Below are positions 23,700 to 37,030 of a DNA stretch of 64,000 nt, in pieces (position 1 is the first letter of the stretch; each line of letters begins with the position of its first letter). The DNA is from Hofstenia miamia (taxonomy: Eukaryota > Xenacoelomorpha > Acoela > Hofsteniidae). The notes beneath the pieces are model-generated. The model saw only the letters and a list, made by a program, of their open reading frames with translations, had not been told where the DNA came from and made no database searches. The stretch spans positions 1,967,046-2,031,045 of the forward strand of contig CABFPE010000051.1 of assembly GCA_900660155.1 (NCBI GenBank), written 5' to 3'. The translations under genes were made by a program, and so were the position numbers.

Positions 23700-24841
23700 T
23701 TGACTCAAAACCCTCAATGGATAGGTTATTAGGATTGCTCACTGATTTCATACCAATGCCAAATGGTGACCACCACAGTACTCTGAGTACATGTATTGTT
23801 TAATAATTAAACAACCACTGTCAATGGAAGCTCTAATATAACCACCAAGATGATGTTGAACCCTACAAAGAATAAATGGAACCTTACCACACTTGGACTG
23901 CAGTTGAGATTATCACTTTCAGTGCCATCAAGAAGTCAGAAAAATTATTTTTACAATTGCAGAACCTAACCTACAGAACCTAGTTTTAATTACATCAGTT
24001 AAGTGGAACTAATCAAAGCTCCTTTAATTTCAAAGAATTATAATGTCAAACACATGAAGTCAGAAATAAAAAACATCTCCCAAAAAATCAAGCCAAACCC
24101 TACCCAGATCACAAGATGCTTGTTCTAAAGAGAAGCTCCCCACAAAAATCACTTTTTTGGAAAATTAGGTAGCTTAGTTAAAAAAAAGATTGATTTGATG
24201 CAGATCAAAAATTGTAAGCACTTTGATCAGATTGATGAGGAGAACCAATTGCCTTGAAATGAGATACTAAATTTAAATAAAAAGAGGATGCATTAATATT
24301 AAATTGTAATGAGCTCAATATCAAAAACCATCAATTTTTCCTACAATATCAGACACATGAACATAAAAATGAAGATCTTCAAAAACAAATTAAATTACTT
24401 CAGTCAAATTCAAAATTGATTAATTAAAGGAAAGAATGTAACATGCAGAATGTTCAAGTTACAGGGCAGCTTATACCACAAGAAGCAGAAAATATTGCAT
24501 TACACTGAGAAGTACAGAACACTAAAGTCCATTTATCTAATTTACAGACCTGAAGGGATAAATTAGAAGTTCTAAAAATTTCTGAGATTACTAAGAAACC
24601 TGATACAATTAATAAAAATACAGGACATCACATACACAAATCCCCTACCATTGTAAATAATCATTTTTCACACTCAACACCTTTTACCATTGCCAATAAT
24701 TCACCACCAAGGGCTCAGTTCCCTCAACAATCATTAAACAATCCACTAATATCACATTTAAATGAAAAATAAGACTTAATCAAAAGTAAATTAGAGGCTA
24801 TTGAAAGCCCTACATTGAATAAAAAATCTTTTTAGTCTAAC

Positions 24842-25033
24842 TTGTCACATTTAGCAGTTGATGAAAATTTAAAAATAAGAATGCAACTGAGATGCTTCTC
24901 AGGTAATGCTGATGGAAATTCTCCTACATTTGAAGAGTGGTTCTTTTCATATGTGCAAAATCTGATTGTCCAATGTGCTGGTCAGGAATATGTGCACATG
25001 CAATTCCCAAGTTTTCTAACAGGAAAAGCATAA
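24842..25033 (+). pseudogene. Gag-like fragment of the second relic
   Basis: TFEEWFFSYVQNLIVQ corresponds to FEEWFFLFEL in the gag-like region of the minus-strand element. Only part of the region is recognisable. Confidence 0.5.
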
Positions 25034-25697
25034 AACTACTACTTAAGACTTGATAGGGCCATAAAATCAAATTATGAATTATTGATCAAAAATTTTGATG
25101 ATAACTTCCATGCCCCTACAGCTTTTAATCAATACAAAATACTTCTAAATATCACCATTTAAAAAAAGAATGATGACATAGAAGAATATATTCAACAGGT
25201 TTAATATCAATAGAGACTTTGCCAAACTTCATCTGAGTATTCATCACACAATGGTTTCACACATATCAGTTACAGGATGCCAATATTAATCTTGTGCTGG
25301 TTTGAACAGAAATGCAGTCCTGAAGATAAGCTTTCCATGTTTATCAAAAAAAGCCATTGAAGCAAAGTTCCAAATCAATTATTATCCCAAGATTTTCAAA
25401 CCAAATTAAATTAGGAAGAAGCTTTTCAAATTTCAATGCTAAGAACACCAAATATTTGTCAAAAAATCCATCAACAACAGTTGAAACTAAAATTGAATCT
25501 CAACCACTATTCATCAAAAAAACTCTAAAATCATTAACCTAAACAAAGTATATTGTAGGAAATGCAGACAAAAAGGACACAACAGTCCTAATTGCACAAA
25601 ACAATTCACCTTTTTATTGATGAAGGTTGCTAATAGATAGATGACAGTGGCATTTATGAATTGAATTCTAAATCCAAAAGGATTTAAACTTCTATGA

Positions 25698-26150
25698 GTG
25701 GCAACTCCCAGCCATGCAGGAACAGTCCTTGTGACAACCTCATTAAATAAGAACACCATACCATTGACAGTAAATGAGATCATCATCCAAGCAACAGTAG
25801 ACACTGGTGCCTCAGTATCTATAATTGCAGACACATGTGCAAACCAAATTGGCATTAAAAATGATCAACTTAAATCACATAATTGTTGTCAAATAAATGC
25901 ATCAGCTGATTATCTCAACACAAAAGGGATAATCAATGCTTTGGAATTCACTATTGCCAATGATAATTTTTTTCATGACATTCTTATTGTTGATACAACC
26001 AACCACACTTTGCCTTTTGAACTGATACTTAGTAAAGACTTTTGGGAAAAATACCATTGTATTATAAACTTCCAAGACAAAATGTTAACAGGTACTCCTA
26101 AAAATAAATACATTACACCACATTTGCAACAATCAGCAACCAAACAATAA
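25698..26150 (+). pseudogene. Aspartic protease region of the second relic
   Basis: The stretch carries ATVDTGASVSIIADTC (retropepsin active site) and ELILSKDFWEKYHC (equivalent to LGxDFL). It is similar in order and spacing to the protease at 19407-19760. Confidence 0.75.
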
Positions 26151-26559
26151 CACTGTATCCTGTTAAAACCATTAGGATTGAACTATTTAGCTGCTGTTTC
26201 ATTACTTTAGAATCAAAACAACCTATTCACTCCAATATTGTCACTGACAATTAACAGGGTTTAAATTCCAAAAAAGTTGTGATTTTAGAATCCATATTAA
26301 AAAGCTGTGACAAAAAAGTTTCTACTGCCATTTTAAAAAAAGTTGAAATTTAATTACTATATCACTATCCAATACTAAAATATTTGCATCTCCTATTGTC
26401 ACAGTTGTAGAAACAGAAATTAAACCAATATTATCCTTAGAAATGTCAGACACTGACAATAACTCAACTTCAGTTCCAGTAATTAACAGCATTTGTCTTC
26501 TGAAAAAATTGAACAACTAACCTTAATTTTAAAGCAACACTAATCAACATGCTTTCAAT

Positions 26560-27090
26560 AATCCTTACAGGTTATTCAAATGGCATTACATAGCCTTCAG
26601 GCTTTGCAAAGTCCCTGCAACTTTTTAACAATATGTCACTAAAATACTGCAAAATGGTAATAATAATTTAGAAGAAGGCATTGCTGCTTACATAGATGAT
26701 ATATTAGTTGCATCAAAAACAATTCAAGAACACATTAATAAATTACATAACATACTTAATTTATTACAACAATCTGGTTTAAAAATCAATTGTCAAAAGT
26801 GTAAGATATTACAAACATTGGTAAATTTCCTAGAACACAATAAAATTAGCCTTAAAGAAGACACCTGTCACATAATTGACAAAATTATGCCTCTTAACAA
26901 AAAAATGAATGTTCAACACATACTTGGGTTCTTCAACTATTACCAAGCCTTCATTCCTAATATTTCCATTAAGACCATTAACATTTTCAAACTTTTAAAA
27001 AATATAGTCAATCCCACTTCACAGTCTGTACTGATAACTCCAGTCTTAGTTGGTAAAAAATGTTTTCCAGAGATTGCTCTAACATTATAG
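26560..27090 (+). pseudogene. Reverse transcriptase region of the second relic
   Basis: AAYIDDILVASKTIQEHI holds the RT catalytic Asp pair, and LGFFNYYQAFIPNIS is the Gypsy connection motif. The region is broken and runs up to the solo LTR at 27319. Confidence 0.7.
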
Positions 27091-27318
27091 CATGATGGAT
27101 AGAATATCTAACAAATTTCAATTTCACAATAGTACATTGTAAAGGGAAACAACATACAAATGCTGACTTAATGACAGCCCTTCCACAATACCATCATGAT
27201 AATACAAAACAAACTTATAATAATGTAACTTTCTCATTTATTTTTAAATCTGCATGTGACAACCTGCCAGTCATCAACACAGATAGACAAGATCACCCTA
27301 TATTAGATACTAATCTAA

Positions 27319-28185
27319 TGTATAGTCACTTTGGGTTCCTTTTTAATTTTTAAAGTGCAGTTATACAAAATTATAATTATCTGTCCCCTCATTTTAGATC
27401 AACATGTTATTGCTCTATTATTTTGCAAGGGAACTTGAATGTAAAATTTGTAAATCCTAAACAGGTAATCATACTTGATTTGCTATAAATACTTGAGAGA
27501 CCTGTAGTGATTGCACAATATAATTAGTTTCACTTCAAGTGTGTTTGATCTTTTTTGATTTATTTATTAAGCTAACCCTTTTAGATTCTTCAATAGATTG
27601 TTGTGTAATAATTATTGCTTAAGTTCTGGATTTGGTAGTTACTCCACTGTGTTTAGGGCAACAACATGCTCTCTTCCAGTTGGCAGCCCAAATCCTGGTA
27701 CCACATTAAGTTACAGCTATGATTAAGTATAGGGAAATAACAACTTTATTCAATCATTTCTATTCATACATTGCACTTAATAAATTACACTCTAATGATA
27801 ATATGCAGCTGGTGAATGCAAATGCATGGCTATTACATGTGATATTTATTATTTATTTACATAGGCTGAGGAAATAAGAACAACTGAGATCTGTTTTAAT
27901 TGAGCTAGAAATTAACAACTAGAGACACACAATTAGTGCCTTGGTGAGCTTGGATCTATTTGTGGATCCTGCTTTGGCATGACACCATGGGAGTTGGTCA
28001 CTGTTGGGGGATAATTCTTGGTGAACTATTTTTCTGTTTTCTTTATTGAACTGGTGAAATAGCAATGTTCTGTTTTCTGTTGGAATGTGGGTCACTCTCT
28101 ACAATGGTAGCCTTTGCAACCTTCTACCTATTACTTGAGTTACCTAGTACCACTAGAGTAGTCAGAGCCCCCCTGTGATACTACA
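27319..28185 (+). repeat. Solo LTR inserted in the second relic
   Basis: Begins TGTATAGTCACTTTGGG and ends GATACTACA, matching the lineage LTRs in the orientation of the host relic. A 4-bp repeat, CTAA, flanks it (27315-27318 and 28186-28189), so it is an independent insertion reduced to one LTR by recombination. Confidence 0.75.
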
Positions 28186-28479
28186 CTAAAATAGGAAATA
28201 TCTGAAGAAGAAATAATAAAACATCAACACAACAATATTCAATTGATACAAATTATCTAAAATCAAACAACAAATTTACAATTGCATAAAACATTATCCA
28301 AATTCTTTATCTCTTACACTTGGGAACTTACTGCAAATGATCTTCTTTTGTTGTTGATAAACACCATAACCAAATAACCCTTCTGGAGTATTATAAAAAG
28401 AAGGTAACCCAAAAAATTCATGAACATGGACACATTGCAGTAATTCAAACTGAGTATACACTAAATACTCAATTTATTT

Positions 28480-29169
28480 GTCTCAGAGTTTGCTCAAATT
28501 TGTATGACATTATTAATAAATGTAAAACATGTGTCATAAATAAAATGCTCACTTTTCAATGCAACATACTGAACTGCAAAAAATTACATCATCTTCACCA
28601 AATGAGATTGTCTATGTCAACATAGAACAGCTTTCAAAGGATGACAAATGGCTACCAATATGTTCTTGTTATTGTTGACAATCTCACTAAATATGCACAT
28701 ATGGTCCCCATTATTGATCAAACAGCACAAACAATAGCATCAACTCTCTTACACAGTTGGAAAGTACACTTTGGATCAATGTATATTATCACAACCAATC
28801 ACAGTACACAATTCAAAAGTTCATTAACCAAGGAACTATTAAAACAATTAGATATACTGCATGAGCATGCTGTACCATATCATCAACAAAGTAATGGCAC
28901 TGTAGAATGATTAAACAAAACATTAATAAAACTCATTTGTGTAGTGACAACACACATTGGTGGAAAAAATTAGAGATCTATTATGCATTACATCAAGTAT
29001 TTCTATGACAGCTCTATGGATGCAACAACAGGTATTACACCTTTTAAAGCAACTTTTAGTCACAAATCAGCTACACTACTAAGTATGTTATACAAAAATA
29101 TAACATTACTGCAGCAAATGATTACATTAAAGATTTACTAAAACAATTAAATGACATTAATGAAACAAT
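28480..29169 (+). pseudogene. Integrase region of the second relic
   Basis: NGYQYVLVIVDNLTKYAHMV and YHQQSNGTVE match the first Asp and the Glu regions of retroviral-type integrase. The region is broken and cut off at 29169 by the solo LTR. Confidence 0.7.
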
Positions 29170-30122
29170 TGTAGAATCATGAGGGAGCTCAGACTACTCC
29201 AGTGGTACTAGGAAACTCAATGGTTTAGACAGAAGTTTGCAAAGGCTACCATCATAGTGAGCAACCCACATTCTAACAGAACAATAAAGATATCAGTAAT
29301 TTGCCATCATAACAAAGTAACAGGAAAGATCCACCAAGATTTCACTTCCAATGAAAACCAACTTGCATGGCATCACACCAAAGCAGTATCCATGAAGAGA
29401 ATTCCAAACTCACAAAGGTGCTAACTTATGTGTCTCAAGTTGTTAATAATAAAACAATTTCTCAATAGTTATTGTTTCTCAGCTCAGGTAATAAGTAATA
29501 AATAATAGCATGTAGTTGTCATACATTCATGTTAACTGATGGTTTATTACCATCACAGTGTAGAATTATAGTGTGCATGTTTGAATTGCAATGATCAATT
29601 ACAAGTTGTTATTCCCTACTCATAGACATACACCTAACTTATTCCATCCACAATTTGGGCTGCCTGCCAGAATAAGGCAAGTTGTCACCCTAAACTCAGA
29701 GGAGTAACTCCCAAATTGTCAGCAGAAACTTAAGCAATTATTATTACAATATTCATAACAATGCCTAAAAGGGGTTAGTAAGTAAAGAAAAAAGCAAATG
29801 CATTTGAGTGAGATAAAGTTTATTTGCATCCTCTCTACATGTTTCTCAAGTCTTTATACAATATGATTGAAATATTACCTGTATTGTTTACACTTTTCCA
29901 TAACTGTGAGTTCCCTCTCAAAATTAAAGAGAAATAACACATTTGCATAAATTTAAGGCTACAACAAATCTCATATCAAAATACTACACTAGAAATTAGT
30001 GATCTAAATTGATTATGTCAAGGTGATGTCATTAACTGAATCAAGAGCAAAATTAATCTTGAATTTACAAAATTACCATTGAAATAATAAAGTAAGAAAA
30101 GAGGGCCCAGAGTGACTCTACA
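29170..30122 (-). repeat. Solo LTR inserted in the second relic, opposite orientation
   Basis: Begins TGTAGAATCATGAGG and ends CAGAGTGACTCTACA, in the same orientation as the LTRs at 10821 and 22727. It separates the integrase core from its C-terminal part. The flanking 4-mers CAAT and TAAT differ at one base. Confidence 0.8.
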
Positions 30123-30130
30123 TAATTTGC

Positions 30131-30445
30131 ATGTTTAAAAAGGAAGGCACAGTTCACCAAACAAGAAACTACAACAAACAGTTTTACAGGGAACCACACA
30201 AGGTCAGTGATAAAGTGTACTCCTTTACACCAATACAAACCTCCAATGGTAAAGAGACACAGAAGTTAGCTATGCACTGGTCTGGTCCTCACACAATTAC
30301 TAAAGTATTAAAACATAATAACTACAATTTCCAATCCCTAAAATGTACAATTAAAGATATCAAAAATACAACTGTTACTAAAAACAAAGAATTTAAAATT
30401 ATATATATAACAACAATGACACTTACTTTGACATGTCTGAGATAG
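30131..30445 (+). pseudogene. Integrase C-terminal part of the second relic
   Basis: NKQFYREPHKVSDKVYSF corresponds to NHKLYGKPHKLGNKVFTY in the minus-strand element, and KLAMHWSGPHTITKVL is the typical Gypsy integrase tail (W-GP motif). Confidence 0.7.
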
Positions 30446-30599
30446 ACAATGTTCCTAAGACACAATTTGATAGTTCTTTGATATATCCTAAAGCTATCAA
30501 AAAACCACTAAGGACTATTCCTCACCACAGGGTGTACACTGTGAACACAAACAATCCTGAAAATTGCAATCTCAAATTAAATTATTTGTATAGCTTGCC

Positions 30600-32135
30600 A
30601 GAGAATTAAGAAAACATTCTACACAACATTGAGCAGCAATAGTGAACCACTGGCACAGCTGTCTAACTGCAGATGTAGAGTGTGGCACACATACTGTAAT
30701 AGGAGTCAACCTTTGCATGTGGCAGACAGGTTAGATGCCTGGGGAAACTATGATTCTATTATGGGAGCAATGACCCTATCACAATCAACATATTCTCATG
30801 CTGATGCATTGAACCCCTCTTCCTCTCTATGGTACAGCTTGGAGAGCAGAGTGAGTTTGAGTGGTCATTCAACATTGATTACCTATCCATGGTACAGCTC
30901 AGATAGCCAAATCACTGAGGGTCAATTTCAGGCACTGAACATACTACCCAAAGGACTTTTCTCTCTAATATCCAAGAAGAATCTATGTTACAACCACTTG
31001 TTTTACCACAATTGTAAAAACTTCATGCTCATGTCCCCCCTTTTTATCTGCATCCAGTCACCATTCTACAGCAAGCTCTAAAGAACACTATGAACAACAT
31101 CATTCTTGAGTTTCTGTTGTTGGCAGTGAAATGATTCATCCTTATTTTATCACTACTCAGAAAGCATGCTACATTGTTGAGTCTCACATCTCCCTGGAAA
31201 CTAAATCAGAGATAAACAAACATGATACATCACAACACTGCTAGTTCTTCTACAATGCAATGCTTAAGCAATGCTGAAAAACATCCTACCATTAACACTC
31301 TGATCTACTCCCCACACTCAATGAGCAAGGATCTCCACCAGTCCTATTTTCATAGTACAGTACATACTTGATAATGAATTTTGTCTTACTAACTTACATA
31401 AACTAATTACATATAAAGACAATTTGGTTTTACAACCCCAAATCATACTCTCTTGAAAACATTCTAATTATAAACTTTATTAAGCCAGAAGAACACTAAA
31501 CTTATAGATAAGCTATCTCTTGCATATCATTTAGCTAAAGTAAACAAGATTTGATTAGTTGTTGTTCTTACTGATTTAGATAATAGTGAATACTGTGGTT
31601 CTAAATTTTATGAATTGGGATTAAGCTTGGATAACTTTTTCATTCTAAAGCCTCAAAATTTTAGTGTTTTCTGTTTACATGAATTTTGAAATTCAACAGC
31701 AGCTTTAATTCACATTGATTTGTTATTACACCGACTATGCACTTACCACTAAATCATGGTTGATAAGCATCTTGCCATTGATGTTTTGTTACAAATACAA
31801 TCATACAACCTTATCACAAGTAAAAATGCACCCAATAACATTACTGGAATCCATGTTTCTTTTGCCTAATATGCCTAAATATGCTTAACAAAGTTACTAC
31901 AGTGTGGGATACTATAAAGTCAGATAGACCAACTGATAATACTATAATGTCAGATAGACCAGTTGATAATGCTATTTCAATATCATCTTCTTTGCAAACC
32001 TATCATTACTCAGTAGAAAACTTTATCAGTAATGTACAAAACTGTTTGGAAATTCAAGACCCCACCAATTTTCAGCATGCATTTTTTAAGAGAAACATGC
32101 ACCAGATTGAAATGCTAAATCACCAATATGGCTAA
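30600..32135 (+). pseudogene. Third coding region of the second relic
   Basis: Open stretches at 30629-31081 and 31881-32135 lie beyond integrase, and MIHPYFITTQKA lies near 31136. HPYFITT is shared with the minus-strand element at about 15490. Near 31918 two adjacent copies of an SDRPxDN motif form a short direct repeat. The product is unknown and the region broken. Confidence 0.5.
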
Positions 32136-32150
32136 TATCTATCTATTTAA

Positions 32151-34789
32151 CTTTATATTTATTCAATATTGTTAGTATGTATAGGAACATAATTTTGAAG
32201 GAAAAACAATAAATCTGCTTTATTCAAATATATTAATTATATGTACTGTAGATAAAGTTTTTATAATTTCAATTTGCTAGTTGCAACCAGGCATCCATCA
32301 TGGGATGATTACTTTTACATTTAGTTAACTTAGTGCTAGTGTACAATAGCTTATAAGATGTTTGTAACTTAATTAAAAGATTAACTACATACAAAGATTG
32401 AACAAATAGCAAGCTTATAATATACAAATACATGTAAATATTTAACCTAATTTAATTACTGAAGCCAAGTTGGAAGCATTTCTTTATGACAGCAGGAATT
32501 AGGTTTTCCAATAATACCAGAATTCTGAAATAGCTTAAATGATGTAAATTTCAAAATAATATTTAGTATAATAATGTGGAATATAACTTATTTACTAATT
32601 CACAATCACAAATGAAATGGTGCATAGTTTTTACCACCAATCAACGTAAATATAAAGAGTACAATTTCTCATTTTTATCAAGAATGGATGCAACAAAATT
32701 TATAGAAAGCCCTTTTTTGCAAGTTCTTGAGTAATCAAGGGTAGATTACTTTCAGTAGGGGAAAAGTTAATTCAGATAAATTAAAATATATCTATAATAT
32801 ATTGGGAGTGCAGACTGATCCAACTTTCCTCTATTTTTTCTCTATGTTGCACTTTCACCAAGTGTTACATAGTCATGTTTTTTGGCTGCTTCAATTGCAA
32901 TACACATACCTGATTGGCTTGGATAAAATTTTATGTGGAAGCAAACCTGGAGAATTTCTATGATTTCCCCATACCTGGGGTTGTGAATTTGAATTTCCAT
33001 CAGGACACAACTATTTTCAGATTGTTTTTGATGTTTCATCAAAATAATTACAGATTTGTTTTGTTTTTTCCAAACTAACTATTTTATAAATTTAAAGGCA
33101 TTAAGAATACCAAATAAAAAAATCTAAGAGTGTTGGGGATGACATTACAATGGTTTTTTGATAAGGGAGTTGCAACTAGCTATTCAAAAGTTATTGAGAT
33201 AATATTTGCTACAGCATAGATAATAGGTTTTCATCAAGAAATTTTACCAACATTTAATAGCTAGTTTCCAAGAATTGGAAAATACACTACTAGCATTTCT
33301 TAGTTTTTAAAATATCTAAAAAAACTAATTTTTTAATGCAGGTGGTTCATGGCAAGTGGTGTAGCATAATTGGGATCTGTGGAAAGATCAGCAAAAAACT
33401 TTTGATGGCATAAACATCAAAATCAAATGTGCTCTTCGTTTGGTTTTTGCCAAATAATGCAGCATTGCTTGTCCACATGTATTTTGAAGAGTTTCAGCCT
33501 TTATTGTGTTGAATAGTACTGCCATTTATTTGCATAATAATTCACTTGTTTCCTATGTATCCTTAAATCATGAATGTTTTAACAAAGTGCACTTTTTGAA
33601 ACATTTCAGCAAGGGGAAAACATGAATAGGAATACATCTGGAGGTGTATATTGTTTAATGGGATGATGTTCATTCAGCATCCCAAGAAAAATCTCTGACT
33701 ATTCAATTAAATTCTCTGTAGGAAGTTACATAAACATAATGTTGCCCATAGCAATGTTGAATGACATTTGACTATGTTTCCGGTATTTTGCAATCAATGA
33801 AGTCCTGTAGCAAGCAGTTTCCTTTGACAGGTTCACAAACTAAAACTAGTTGATCAATGTTCAACAATAGAGACACTGAAAATGTGTTCCCATACAATGC
33901 TGACTTTCTTAGTTGTTTTGTTTAGTGACCTCCACCACTTCAAACAGAATCAAAAGAAAGCTGATTAAAATATTTGCATTGAATGAAGACAGACAGACAG
34001 AGTATGATGATTTTCCTGTCAAGCATCTACATATCTTCATGTGAAGGCAGGGCCATAGTTAAACAAATGCAACATAAACATTGCAAAATGTATTTTTTGC
34101 AGTAATCTTTGACATTTTTATAACCTTTTTACCTGATTCAACTATAATTCAATCAGTAAAGCATTTGTCAATGAATTGAGAAAATTCTGTTATACTCACC
34201 ACAATAAACTCATGTAAAGCATATTTATAAGTTCCACTGTGGGAGAAAGATAAACCACCTTCATTACTCCATACAAACATTTTGAATGGGTATACAGGTT
34301 ATGTAGTGCTCCCATGATTTTTTAACAATGCCTCATGAAAGTACTGCAAGATGATAAGTCACAAATAGAAAGAAAATTTCTGCACTTAATGAAATATTAT
34401 TTATTACTTTATTACCTCCACCTTTAAAGGGAATGAGTTTTGTAATGCAAGTACAAAATATTTGTGAATTTTAATTGAAACAATTTTACTTCCATTTTTG
34501 CTTGAGTTCTAGTATTTGCATGAATCATTAAAGAAATTGTGTAAGTGCTAGAATTCAAAAGCCTATATTTTCATGGTTTTTTCAGCAACATTCTGATGCA
34601 AATTCCTCTGGAATTATTAATTTATTATCTCACGTTTTAAGTTTTATAACTAAGCAGTGAATGTAAATAAGTAATCAGTATTAGAACAACGTATATATTC
34701 TATTATAATCACATTAGACGATTTTAAATATTTTTCACATGTATTAAGATAGTTGGTAAATACAAATTCAAAGCAACATATTTTCAAAT
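32151..34789. other. CpG-poor spacer, no gene recognised
   Basis: Composition is like the retroelement block. One 66-codon minus-strand frame (32842-33042) has no motif I recognise. Probably decayed repeats. Confidence 0.45.
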
Positions 34790-35150
34790 AGTTTGGAAAA
34801 TTTGGAACTTAAATTTCATTACATTGATGACATCTTAGTAGTCACTAGTGAGCACAACATTAAAGGAACACATTGAGAAGCTGTATTGAATGCTGCAAAT
34901 AATCTCAAATGTTGGTTTGAAGGTTAATGCAGTCAATTTTATATTATGAAGTCCAGAGCTAAAATTTTAGGCAAGGGAAATCAAACATGAAAAAATGCAT
35001 ACAAAGGACAATACTAAGGAAAGAATCAACTAAATTTCAGCCCCAAAGACCAACACTTAATGGGGTTTCTAAAGTAGTATGATCGTTTCATTCCATGCCT
35101 GATGGAGAAATATGGAGGGATGACATCCATGATGAGGAAAAGGAATTAGT
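34790..35150 (+). mobile_element. Gypsy-type reverse transcriptase fragment
   Basis: The plus strand reads HYIDDILVVTSEHNIKG, the RT catalytic motif of Ty3/Gypsy elements, and a little further MGFLK and YDRFIPCLMEKYGG, the connection motif. It is a short broken relic with no LTRs seen. Confidence 0.65.
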
Positions 35151-36976
35151 AGAAACTTCATAAGAAAAATATGTTTTTTTAAATTCGCATTTATATTTCA
35201 TCATATATTATCATAAAGCCCACATACATTTAATCAATGTAACTTAAAATGCTTTTAAACTAAAAACTAATGTCTAGAACTACAAATATGTTGAATGAAA
35301 TTCATGTTTAAAATTATAAACAGTCGTGACTGCTGAACTGGCTAGAATAAAAGGAATGCAATGTATGTAATAGTGAATAGAAGAAACCAAATCCTGTTGC
35401 AATCAAGATTATATTTTGATAAATAAACACTAGATAAATCAAATTTAAACAAATCTTCAATAGTCATCTCTGTTTAGTATCTAAACAAGCTCCACACGTA
35501 TTACTAACATGTATTTGCTCAAGGTAACAATAAATCCTCCTGACACTTTGAACTCTTTTGAGTACTTTGCTTGAGAATATTTAGATATTAGATATTTCAC
35601 TACTAAGGTAACATTTAAGTTTTCATAATGTGAGCATTTAGTTAAAAGAGATTTTGTATAGAAATGTACTCCTTACATGTACAATAGAAAAACATTGCAC
35701 ATTATAATAATGCAAAGATTTCTAAAGAGAATATATTTTAAGTTTCTGTATTCCCACTTGGGTAACAAAGTCGTGTACTACTACTACTGCTATAATAAAT
35801 TTTTAACATTTCCATTCCTTGGTTTTGAAGGAAATTATTTCTAGGTAAATAAGTTAAGTCAATTTTTGAGAAGCTTGTTGATAAAGAAATACAGAACTAT
35901 TTTTTTACAGCAGGAACTGAAAAAATCAGACCTCATTAAAATCTGGGCTGATGGGATCTAAATTATATTTGTCATATTGATAAAATTATAACTTTTTACT
36001 ATAAAAACATCGGCGAGACTATGTCATTAACAATATAGATAATTGCAGTATAAAATTGAGATTTTCAACATTCGAAAATATGTTGGATCTAAGTATAAAT
36101 TTGGCTTGTGCAGCTTTATGTATTCTTACGCTTTGCTTGTAGACTTAATATGATATATAGAGCTACCACTAGTTAAATTCATATGTCCATTATCTTTTGC
36201 TTAGATATATCATTGCATTTCTCCTGAATATAACACACAAATTATGAGACTATTTTTTTCTAATTCCTAAAATAGAAGAAAACGTGTAATAGAAAATAAA
36301 TAAAAACCCACAGTGAGAAATTCCTTCCAAAGTGTTTGTAACCCATGACATAAATTCAAACACAACAGGGGTATGGAGTCTGTATAAATGGGACCTTACA
36401 AAGAGCATACAAAATATTCTTTTAGGAAAACAAAAATGAAAAAATTAGAAAATTTTCTTTCGTCTAGCCTTAAAACAGTTGAGGATTTTAAACATAAAGT
36501 TAAAAGAATTTAACATAGTCACGTTAATTTGCAATTTAAATAGTTTCCTGCTACTCATCTAATTTTCAAAGTAACTCGAAAATTTCAATTAGATTGTAAA
36601 CATGCAATTATAATCAAGAGTTGAATTGTAAGTATTTAATAAATTATTTTTCAGGTAGGTCAGTATTATCAACCATAGAGAGATTCTAAACAAAATATCA
36701 TCAGCGGCGACAATTTGGTAAGTTTATATTCATGGGCGATAATTGATAATCAATATGACGCAAATTTACGCAGGTGAGCTCTGCACATGATAGTAACCTT
36801 TGGTTCGTTTGGTTAATAGAGAATTTTATTCAGAAATCGCTGTCCCTTAATAATGACGTCATGACACTACATGTACAATAAAACTGATATAAAAAAAAAT
36901 TGCCTTGTTTATGCATTTTTACAGTATGTCGTTGTGATTATTTTTATCTCAAGATGGATTCAGAATTTTTCTGTCA

Positions 36977-36978
<2 letters not shown>
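35151..36978. other. AT-rich spacer, no gene recognised
   Basis: CG dinucleotides return to ordinary frequency here. No convincing exon or element was seen. Confidence 0.45.

Positions 36979-37028
<50 letters not shown>
36979..37028. repeat. (TA)n microsatellite
   Basis: About 24 TA units lie next to the Penelope-like fragment. Confidence 0.95.

Positions 37029-37030
<2 letters not shown>

Larger units (their letters stand above)
23704..32150 (+). mobile_element. Second Gypsy-type relic of the same lineage, carrying two solo LTRs
   Basis: On the plus strand, in order: a gag-like FEEWFFSY motif (24930), a protease DTGAS (25820), RT YIDDILV (26690), integrase (28640-28910), the integrase C-terminal part (30131-30445), and a third region with HPYFITT (31140). 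It is related to the element at 10821-23699 but clearly diverged. Two solo LTRs of the lineage sit inside it. No LTR pair of its own was identified, so both ends are approximate. It is broken throughout and looks older than its neighbour. Confidence 0.75.
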
